DNA from: Raffaelea ambrosiae
Lineage: Eukaryota > Ascomycota > Sordariomycetes > Ophiostomatales > Ophiostomataceae
DNA: 64,000 nucleotides
Direction: 5' to 3'
Assembly: GCA_002778195.1 (NCBI GenBank)
Contig: PCDI01000011.1
Span: 789,870-853,869 of the forward strand
In this document: positions 55,801 through 64,000 of the stretch, piece after piece
Layout: every line of letters begins with the position of its first letter
Position numbering within the stretch: position 1 is the first letter of the stretch
Translations under genes and position numbers: made by a program
Notes under the pieces: model-generated
The model's database searches: none
Told to the model about the DNA's origin: nothing
Seen by the model: only the letters and a program-made list of their open reading frames with translations

Positions 55801-58724
55801 TGTAGATAGTAAGAGACCAGTAGGAGACCATGTATGGATTGTGTTAGTGTGGGAATGGGTATGGGTGAATTGGGCGAGTGCGCAGTTGCTGCCTGCAGCT
55901 CAGAGAGGCGCCAATGCCGAAATGACTGCCCCCAACAACACCAAATAACACTGACCAAACGGTCTGCGCAATCAGGCGATGGATGGAGCCCCAAATGCCA
56001 ATAGACGCCTTGGCCAGGTCGGACGGGGACAAGTGCGCCCGCCTCATCTAATTAGACTTTCGACGCGAGACCCAACTGGGCACGGGGGGGGGGGGGGATG
56101 ATGACAATAATTGGGCCAACCACACAAGCCCAGCACGCCGCTTGGATGCTGCACTATGGCCCGTCGTCTGGTAGACAAAATGAAGAGCATCGCGATGAGC
56201 GTCGATGGCGTCGTGGTGAGCATCCAGATGACGACTATCCAGATGGCCACCCAGATGGCCACCCAGATGACCATTCGAAGGACCATTCGAAGGACCATCC
56301 AGATCATCATCCAGATCGCCATCGAGAGCACCATCGAGAGCACCATCGAGAGCACCATCCAGGTGACCATCCCAATGTCTCTGCCAGTAGCTAGACACTC
56401 CGTTGGTGGTCGCCAACAGCAACACTTGTCAAGAGACCGCTGGCGACCCACGCCCGGAAGCCAGGTAAGGGATGAGAGAACGGGCTCTGGGGCTTCGGGC
56501 CTTTGGAACCTTGGGGTATGGGATTTTCGTCCTCGTTTCCGTTTTGGGCAGTGCACTTGGCGCCAACGGTGGCCACCGCCCTCCCGCTTACCGCTCAGCT
56601 AGGGGAGAAAGGGGCAAGGCCGCTGGAGCTGGAGCTGGAGCCAGTGCTGGAGCCGGTGGCCACTGCACAGGAACGCGTCTTTTCCCAGCCAATGGGATGT
56701 GGCCGCACACTCGTACTTCTTTGCATGTACGGGTAATGTACTTTGCAGCTATTCGGAATGCTCGTGATTGTCGGTGATGGCTCACTTGGGCGGGCATCAC
56801 CCGGGTGTTTGTTTGCTTTTTCTGTGCCCAGTGGAGTTCTTTTTTTTTGTCTTGTTCCTTCGAAGCCGGTGTTTTTTTCTTTTTCATTCTTCGTTCTTCC
56901 TTCTTCGCTCTTCTTCTTTTCTTTTTTCCTCTTGTCGATCCGTTCTTCTTCGAAGGCTCGCGAGAGAGAAAATACATCGCGTGAGGGAAACAAAAAAAAA
57001 GAAATTAAAAAATTAAAAAATGAACGTACCTTGCGTCGTATTGCCACTGGCAACGCCTCAAACTCCTCGCGAGTCAACGGAGGCGGGCATGCCGACTGCG
57101 ATGCTGCTCTTGAGCGTGTGCTCGCGTGTGTGTAGCGACCCTTGCCGGCGCTGGGACAGCCGTCGGCGGGCGAGTCTGTCGACGCCGTGCTGTCGTGTGT
57201 GCGGTGGCGGTGGTGATGCTGTTGCATGACGACGCCCTTGGCCAGCCCAAGCCCGCTTCGCAGCCGGTTGTGGCCCGGCATTGCGCCTGGGCTGGACGAC
57301 CTGCGGTTCCGCGTGCGCCGCGTGGCCGGCGAGGGACGCCATGGGTCGTTGGGCGTGGTCGAGATGAGGCGGGCCTCGTCCGTGTCCTTGCTGGTTCGGG
57401 TGCTGCTGCTGCTGCTGCTGCCGTTGCCGGTGATGGTGCAGGTGTTGCTAGTGGTGCTGGCGTCTGAGGAAGCGACCGTGCTGGTGCAGCGGTCCGCTGC
57501 CGGGAGGATCTTGGACGGCATACCGGCGGGCTGGTAGGCGCTGTGCACGAAAAAGTGGCGGTTGTAGAGCTTTCTCTGTTGGTGGCTTGTCTTAGCTCTG
57601 GCAGTGCCGCAGCCGTTGCTGCTGGTGTTGGCACTATCGCTATCCGTGATGGGGCTCTTGGTGCTGGTCCGTCGTGGCTGGCATGCGGAGGACGACACGA
57701 GGCTGGCCGAAGACGAATTGGAGAGGAAGAACGTGCCGACGCCGAGCGAGAGCAGCGACGAGAGTGGCAGTAGAGGAGGAGAAGCAGACGAGGACGGGGA
57801 CGGGGACGGGGATGGGGATGGGAATGGGAATGGGGACGGGGGGGATGAAGTAGAAATGCTACCAGGGCCGGAGACTGGGCCGGGGCTGGATGTATTATGA
57901 TTATGATTATTATAAGAACAAGACGATGCAGAACCAGGGCCAGCTGCAGACGGAGTGTCGGGGGGGGAGGAATAGAAAGACGACGTCGACGAGGCCAGCG
58001 AGCAGGATGGGGGCGAAGAAGCTCTTAACATAGTAGGCGGCGGCCGCGCAGACGTCAAAGAATGGGGCCCGTGGCATAAAGGGTCCAGAGGGCCCAGAGG
58101 GTCCGGATGGCTCGAACAGCTCGTAGCATTCGTAGTACTCGTAGTAGAATAATCACAGCATCCAGGAGCAGCGCTGGTGGGCTTGCTGGGCTTGCTGGGC
58201 CTGCTGGGCTCCTTGCAGGGCTCGCTGGGCTGACCGCAGTGGAGGCTCCCGTCACCAACGGGAGCACAGCGAGCAGTGGCCGCAGGGAGACGAGACACTG
58301 GATCTGGTTTCTGGCTCGTCTGCTGGTCCGTGTGGCCTGTCTGTTTCGTCTTCTGGCCCTGTGTCTGGTCGTCTGTCTGGCCGTCCTCGCTTTGCGCAGT
58401 GCGACCAACAGCGCCCGGCGAGCTTTCCAGAAACGTTTTCGTCGCCGCCGCAGCGGCCCTGGCCCCAACGTCCCCACGCGGCACTGGACCAGGGTCTTGG
58501 CCTCCTTGGCCTCTGCTCTTGTTGCCGCTGTCCTGAGACGACGTCTTTGCCGTCACATCCTGACACGTCCTCCTGCCATTTCTCTCGTCACATGGACGCG
58601 CACCAATCCGTGGTGCGGCCAGCCAGTCACCGCTGCTGTTAGTGCCGTCGTGCTGACCCTCTCCTCGTAGGCTCGCGTCTGGGGCGTCCGCTTCTGGCTG
58701 GTCCTTGCTGCGTGTGGAGTGCAT
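52801..58724 (-). CDS. Large Ser/Pro-rich conserved fungal protein of unknown function, two exons
   Basis: Function unknown. I join 58724-57030 and 54375-52801 into one CDS of 1089 aa. Exon 1 ends in phase 0 at a GTACGT donor after ALPVAIRRK. Exon 2 starts in phase 0 after a pyrimidine tract and GTGCAG with YFSTLERLR. The exon 2 frame has no ATG for its first 125 codons, so it needs an upstream exon, and the joined peptide makes a continuous charged helix. From memory, an EEFEALP...RKYFSTLERLR block occurs in uncharacterised ascomycete proteins, some labelled mucin. The rest is low complexity: Pro/Ser runs, GGGGAY-repeat-encoded PSPSPS, Gln and His runs. It also contains RLYLDDYHNNLREF and a C-terminal block, SREMTLRMTLTRPDLRACEDQIYGW, ending RFWNKVRRS. 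There is no signal peptide or transmembrane helix. The start is uncertain; an alternative ATG is at 58031 (858 aa). The implied intron is exceptionally long. Confidence 0.65.
54936..54963. repeat. (GT)14 microsatellite
   Basis: A pure GT run of 28 bp is flanked by imperfect GTGTGAG units. It lies inside the probable long intron. Confidence 0.85.
56221..56372. repeat. 12-bp minisatellite (GACCATCCAGAT)n
   Basis: About twelve degenerate copies of a 12-bp unit lie in tandem. Sub-blocks are homogenised separately: GGCCACCCAGAT, GACCATTCGAAG and GAGCACCATCGA. Because 12 is divisible by three, every frame is open and reads as a four-residue repeat. One plus-strand frame is Asp/His/Pro-rich. It lies inside the probable long intron. 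Confidence 0.85.
57788..57842. repeat. GGGGAC/GGGGAT hexamer repeat within coding sequence
   Basis: Tandem GGGGAY units (minus strand RTCCCC) encode a Pro/Ser/Phe alternation in exon 1 of the large Ser/Pro-rich protein. Confidence 0.75.
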
Positions 58725-60366
58725 ATCGTCCCGTTTCGACGTGCTAAGTTTTAGCCTGCGGCAGAGGCCAGGGGGGGGTCTCTCTGGTCCGGAGCGTGTG
58801 ATTTGGGGGACTGCAGGGGAGGATGGGGGGGGGCCAGAATTTGGATCGGACAAAAGAGAGAGAGAGAGGGAAAAAAAAAAAAAACCAGACCAGGGTGGCT
58901 ATCCCGCTGCTCTGGTCCCTGCTCTGGCCCCTGTCGGTCCCTGTTCTGCCCTGTTTGGCCGTCTGCTAATATGCGCTCAACAGGCTTAGCCTCTTGTCCT
59001 TTGCTGACCAGGATGCTTCCCAAAGCCTTGTCGTATCGTGCTCGTCTGCTCTCTGTCGACGCGGGCCTGCTGTCCGGTTTGCCTCTTCGCTGGTCCCCCC
59101 CCCTCCCAAAGCGACAGGCTCTCCTGAGGATCAGGGGTTCGATGGTGGCTGATTCCGAGCTTCCCCAACAATGCGGTGAAAGAGAGCCAAGTCTGCGGTA
59201 CCTGCTGTGGATCGCAAAGTGGGCATGCGCAAATGGCCGTCAGTGTAATAAATCAGGAGTGAGAAAATGAGATGAGATTGTACGGGCACATCGCATGGCG
59301 TTTCGTGGACGCGGCAACCAGCTGGGGTGGAGATGGTGGCTTTTAGTTTTGGGCAGCACACGATACAACAACAACAAGAAAAAAAAAAGAAGGCTCTGCA
59401 TGCGAGTGCTCGCGCGTAGTTACGGTGTACGAGCCGTAGCTAGCGTCTTGTTGTGTGGGATGTCGCCAGATACACCGAAATTTCGTGCAGGGCAGGCAGG
59501 CCTAATAAGAACAAGCACAAAGAAGGAAGGCGCGGTCGGAGAGAGAACGATTGCCGTGTAAAGAAAGAACGATCGACTGCTGCCAGGGAAGCCGCGGACC
59601 GTGTTGTTGCTGGGTTCTGAATCAGGCAGGCACGGGGCCCTTCCGGCTCTGGAAATGAGCCTCGTTCCAGGTACTTCATTAAGATGCGATGCCAGATACT
59701 ATGCAAGGTACCTTCCCAGAGAGTCTCATCTTCGGTCTCCACGGTGTGCTCTTCAGTCCCGACGAGAACGGACGTCACTGCGCTCTCTCTACGAGCACAT
59801 TCGAGTACATCGTATCTTACCATTCCCGTGGGGGGGAGGGGAACGTGTCACAGCCCTTTCATGTCGACGCATAGAGAGCAATTTATCTGGCTGCACACGC
59901 CGTCCTGAGCATGCACATCTTGCGAAGAGAGATGGCCCAGATTGACAGATTGTCCAGGCTCTCCCCCCTGGCCGCAGCCCTGTACCCAGTCGTTCACTGT
60001 CTTATGTGCTCTTGTAAGAGACGCAAGATATCTACATACATAGTAGTACGGGTAGCTCGTCTCACTCCCCCATCTTACTATGTACTAACTATAGTGCATA
60101 TGCCACCGCGGAAGAAGGCTTCCAGACCCGTGCAAGGCGAGCAGCCCATCGGCATCGAGATGGCACATGAGACAGGAGGCACAGGAAGCACAAAGACGCG
60201 CCCCGAACGCACGAAGACTCAGCAGGACACGGAGCAGCATTTTGTATGAATACGAGAGACAATGCCGCTGCCACAAAATGGCCACAAAGAACACCGCGGG
60301 CAATAATGGCTTGAGACAGTATGTGGTGACATGCCCGTCCAAGTTTCAGGAAAAGAAAGCCCTCGT

Positions 60367-60414
60367 TTATTTGCTGCTTACTTGCTGCTTATTCGCCGCT
60401 GATTTGCTGCTTCT
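60367..60414. repeat. 12-bp tandem repeat (TTTGCTGCTTAC-like)
   Basis: Four degenerate copies of a TTTGCTGCTTAC unit lie in tandem. Confidence 0.75.
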
Positions 60415-61080
60415 TTGCGTGGTGGATGACGGTGGCGTTGCTTGTTCCAAACAACCGACCGTACGGTGTACATACAAGGTAGTTAGTAGGCACAACAAAG
60501 GAGTCCAGGAAGGGGCGATCTTGACCAGACCCGACGGAACCGGAAAAAGAAGGCCCCCCCCCCCCCCATTTGGCTTATACTAATGTACTCGTACTCGCAC
60601 AGCGGCCAGTTCATTAGCTGAGCACTCTCGACCCCAGCCCCTGTACGAGTCCATAGTATGCAAAGAAACCTGAAACATGGGCCGCCAAATTTAGCTTCCG
60701 GGCCACCCTGTCAGAACCCGGAGAGGCAGACCATTCACAGCCGAAAGCGAGGGACGAGGCTAAAAGCAGACGCAGTCCGCAGGAGAACTGCGGCTTCTGG
60801 TGAGAATGAATCTGCAGTCAGAACGAACGGAGACAATGCCACGCAAGAAAGGACAACGAACAGCCGCCCATCATGCCGACCTACACGCAAATTGACTTAC
60901 TACACTTGGCAGACAGACCATGCGCAACCCAGCCGTCCAATCCGTCATGATCAACACGGGCATTGCCACTTCAGATACCCTCAGACACCATACGAGAAAA
61001 CGAGAGCGCATGTGGGATACACTACGGCGAGGATTCCGGTGGTAAAAAAATATACGCGGTTGTCCCCATGCATTACACAC

Positions 61081-61120
61081 CATACTACTATGTATGTAGT
61101 ACTATGTACTCGTAGTATGT
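61081..61120. repeat. Palindromic TACTATGTA / TACTCGTA word cluster
   Basis: Overlapping TACTACTATG, TATGTAGTACTATGTA and TACTCGTAGTATG words occupy 40 bp, in the same GTAC-centred family as the site at 37406. A T-run of about 20 follows. Confidence 0.75.
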
Positions 61121-64000
61121 CCCCCTTTTTTTTTTTTTTTTTTTTGGCCAGGTACAACGAATATGTACTATGGGCTGCCGCGAGCTGTCATATATCAAGA
61201 AACTGGGTCCGCCAAAGACCGTTGGCCAGTAGGAGCCATGCCCGTTCTGCGCCATGATCGGCTGAGGCTAGCAGAGGCGCGTTGCCTTTCTTGCTTAGGC
61301 ATGCCCAACGGCTGTGCGTGGCTTGTTCTCGCGCTGTGACAGCGCCCACGCAAAAAAAAACCAAAAAAAAAACCAAGCACATGCTGTCGAATGGTTATGG
61401 AGTCCTCCCTCGGCGGGTGCACACGGATGTGCCGGTTAGTTTTCATTGCTCGAACGACTGCGGAAACTTGGAAAACTAGAATCATCACGGAAGGCTCTGG
61501 CATGGCAGGCGCAAAAGACCAGGTCGTCCGTCACATTGACAAGAAGTCAATTTGAAGAAACAAATGAAAAAGCAATCACATAACAACACTCTTGTCACTT
61601 TGGGGGGGCGTGACGGTCCCATAGTCCCGTCCATTCACACAATGCCTTTCCAACAGACTCCACCGTCCCAGTCGCCCAGATGGGCGGCTCCTCTTATTGC
61701 CACCATGCCACAAAGAAATGAGATTGCAAGGCAATGGAACACAGTGCCGCGTTGTATGGAAGAAAAAGAAAAGAAGAAAAAAGGAAGACACACAGCCGAA
61801 AGGACAGCAAGGACGAAAGAACAAAACAGCCTGTCGGGACAGAAAACTGAAGAAGAAGGATGGCCAGACCTCCAAGGCAAGATGGAAAAGGTTGACAACG
61901 CTAATACACGGGAATAGTGGTTTTTTTTTGGGCTATTCGTCTCCGTTGTCGTCGTGCCTTGTTCCTTGTCTGCTGCATGCACGTTGAAAACGGTTTTTTT
62001 TCTCCCTGGGTCTTTTCGTTTTTCGTCTGCTGACTACATCCCGTGCCCTGAGCACGCCCTGGGCACGGCATGCAAAGCGCGTTTCACGATATTTTGCCAT
62101 GGACCTCTTGTTTTTTTCTTTTCATTTCTTTCGGGGCACGGCCTCTGGACCCTTCAATTATCGTCGGCCACCTTGGCATGGAATCTCATGAGAAGAAACA
62201 CCAGGGGGGAAAAGTCCCGGATGATACATTCTATTTAGCAAGAGTACGACGTAAACATACAGCACAAAACAAAGAAGAACCCAGCCCGAGCAGACAGGAA
62301 TATCTACTCTGTACATAGCAACTGCAGTGCATTCGTATCTCACCGGGGGGGGGGACGCGGCGTCTTATTTTGGTTTATCGTACCATGTATGCTTGCCGCC
62401 GTGCCTGTCCATCGCCGGTGGAGATGTTGGTTAGAGTCTCATCCCACCCTCCCCATCGGCAGCCACTCGAACACGGCGGCGCGGCCGGATGCCCACAAAC
62501 TGCCTTTCTTTATTTTTTTTTATTTTCCCCTTTGGCCCCTGGTCCCTGTCTGTTGTGCCTTTTTGTCAACTTTGAGTTGACGGCATTCTGGTTCTGTGCG
62601 GGTTTCGCTTTTGCCCCATGCATGGTACGAGTACACGGCATTTGGTGCCAGATCCGACCCAAAGGGGGCCTTCACGATAATACGATGTCACAGTGGTACA
62701 TCATAGGCACGATATACGCGTCACACAGCCCACCGACCGATGAATAGAGAACACGGGAATAGGCGAAAAGAAAAGAAAAATGCGAAATAGGTTCCATGGA
62801 ACGGTCGTAAGATACCATGTCGCTACACGTACGGGGTAGCATTTTTGGCGGCCTTTTTCTTTCTTTCTTATTTTCCTTCTAAATTTTTTTTTCGGGCCAG
62901 ATGATGCGTATCTGGTAAACAAGGAGAGCTCCGCTATTCAGCCGAGAGGGATTCATCATACGCAAGACGGGGGGAGCCAGGCAGAAGAATGAAACAGAAA
63001 CAAGAAAGAAAACCGTGGAAAAAAAAAAAAACAAGATTGATACGAGATATGCTATGTATAGAAGAGATCGGGTTGGAAGTCGACGTAGCCAGCCACCACT
63101 GCAACCATGAAAAACACAGCAATAGGCCAAAGAAAAGAGAGTTTAATGGGCCATACTGTGAACGCCTCCAGGAGAACGGAAGCTGTTGTCAAGAAGACGA
63201 CCCCCAACGGACATTAAGTGGCTTGTTATATTGCGCCGATCCAGCTTATCTCTTGGTGAAAATATCGCGAGATTGGACCTGGTAAAGAGATGCTACCATG
63301 CCTGCCGCGGTTGCATCCAATATCCCCATTGTTTGTTTTTATCGACTCTGGGCTGCCTCGTGTAAAGACGCAAAGCCGTGACGTGGACGTGTAGAGTGAA
63401 GGGATTTTCACTTTTTTTTCTCTTTTGGAAACCGTGTTTATGAGCAGGAGATGACGTGCAGGCATGCATACTCGGTAGTTGCTCCGACAAGCTGCTCTCT
63501 CTCCTTTGCTGCCTTGTTTCGGCCGTCTTTGTGTCTGTCTCCTTTGCACCGCAACCTTTGCATGGCACGCTCGGTCAACGGGCGCGCGTGCCACTCCGTC
63601 CTTTGGCCGCTGACACTTGTGCTTGAGCCTTGTCATCCATGAGATGGAAGAGGATTGAAACAAAGGATGGGGAAAGGAGAACCCGTGAAGTAAAAGAAAG
63701 GGTGTGGTAGGAACAAAATACATGGAAAGGGGGACCCGTCAAATAACCCCCCCAGCAACCCATTCCCCTCCGAATCCCGTTCCCTCGTAAACAGGCACGG
63801 CTTGGCTCAAATGGCTCAATGTGAAGCGATGTCTGAGAAAGACGAGCAGGAAGAAGGACCCTGCCAATAACCAGACCATTTTTGATGACAAGATGAGGAC
63901 AGTGCTGACAGAGAAAGAGGCTCGTCGGCAGAGAAAATATGGATCCTTCGCCATGTGGGATTTGCTTTTGTAACAAGCTTTTTTTTTTTTTTTTTTTTTT

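Larger units (their letters stand above)
54376..57029 (-). other. Probable 2,654-nt intron of the preceding gene
   Basis: It is bounded by GTACGT at the 5' end (57029-57024) and by a pyrimidine tract with GTGCAG ending at 54376. A CTAAG branch-like site lies 40 nt before the acceptor. It contains a GT microsatellite, a 12-bp minisatellite and GC-rich stretches that are open in several frames but domain-free. I see no nested gene. An unrecognised middle exon is possible, but the phase match at the two ends does not need one. Confidence 0.55.
58725..64000. other. Upstream tract, no gene recognised
   Basis: The side nearest 58.7 kb should contain the promoter and leader of the minus-strand Ser/Pro-rich gene. 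Beyond it lie homopolymers (T-run near 61126-61145, T-run from 63979 to the window end), A-rich repeats and TACTATGTA/TACGAGT words. I found no domain-like frame. A gene starting beyond 64000 cannot be judged. Confidence 0.45.

Noticed and set aside
58725..58853. Upstream extension of the Ser/Pro-rich gene to 58853
   Set aside because: The frame is open, but the first codon is TTG, not ATG. The first in-frame ATG is at 58724.
63979..64000. Terminal T-run as the tail of a retroelement or a telomere
   Set aside because: There is no reverse-transcriptase-like frame or TTAGGG repeat nearby. T-runs of this kind are scattered throughout the window.

Overview
The window looks like nuclear DNA of a filamentous ascomycete (Pezizomycotina, most likely Sordariomycetes; the species was not identified). 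Three things support this. The coding regions are GC-rich at third positions and interrupted by few short GT-AG introns, with CTAAC or CTGAC branch sites. The recognisable proteins have typical filamentous-fungal architectures: a Seb1/Msn2-type zinc-finger factor, a Dph6 with two RidA-like domains, DGAT2, a SUN-family wall protein and Vps10. A single dispersed 5S rRNA gene carries its own upstream TATA box, as described for Neurospora.

Layout. 1-12.3 kb: no gene seen, only homopolymers and short repeats. 12.3-14.9 kb (+): stress-type C2H2 factor behind an ATG-poor leader with one 11-codon uORF. 20.2-23.1 kb (+): diphthine-ammonia ligase. 23.9-25.1 kb (-): DGAT2, convergent with dph6. 27.2-29.3 kb (-): a second C2H2 factor, with a coiled-coil tail on a second exon. 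29.3-40.1 kb: no gene seen. 40.3-41.8 kb (+): secreted SUN-family protein. 43.2-48.0 kb (+): Vps10 sorting receptor. 49.5 kb (+): 5S rRNA. 52.8-58.7 kb (-): a large Ser/Pro-rich protein that I reconstruct from two long exons separated by an intron of about 2.65 kb. 58.7-64 kb: no gene seen.

The genes do not form a pathway or cluster. They are independent housekeeping and regulatory genes (translation-factor modification, storage lipid, vacuolar sorting, cell wall, transcription) with wide gaps. Only about a third of the window is gene. The gaps are rich in A/T and C/G homopolymers, pyrimidine tracts and a recurrent family of GTAC-centred palindromic words.

The observations most worth following are the probable giant intron with its 12-bp minisatellite, the GTAC palindrome family, the uORF that overlaps the VPS10 start codon, and the structurally intact divergent 5S gene. 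I found no transposase, reverse transcriptase, tRNA, secondary-metabolite enzyme or defence-like system. No exon-level claim here has been tested against RNA data.
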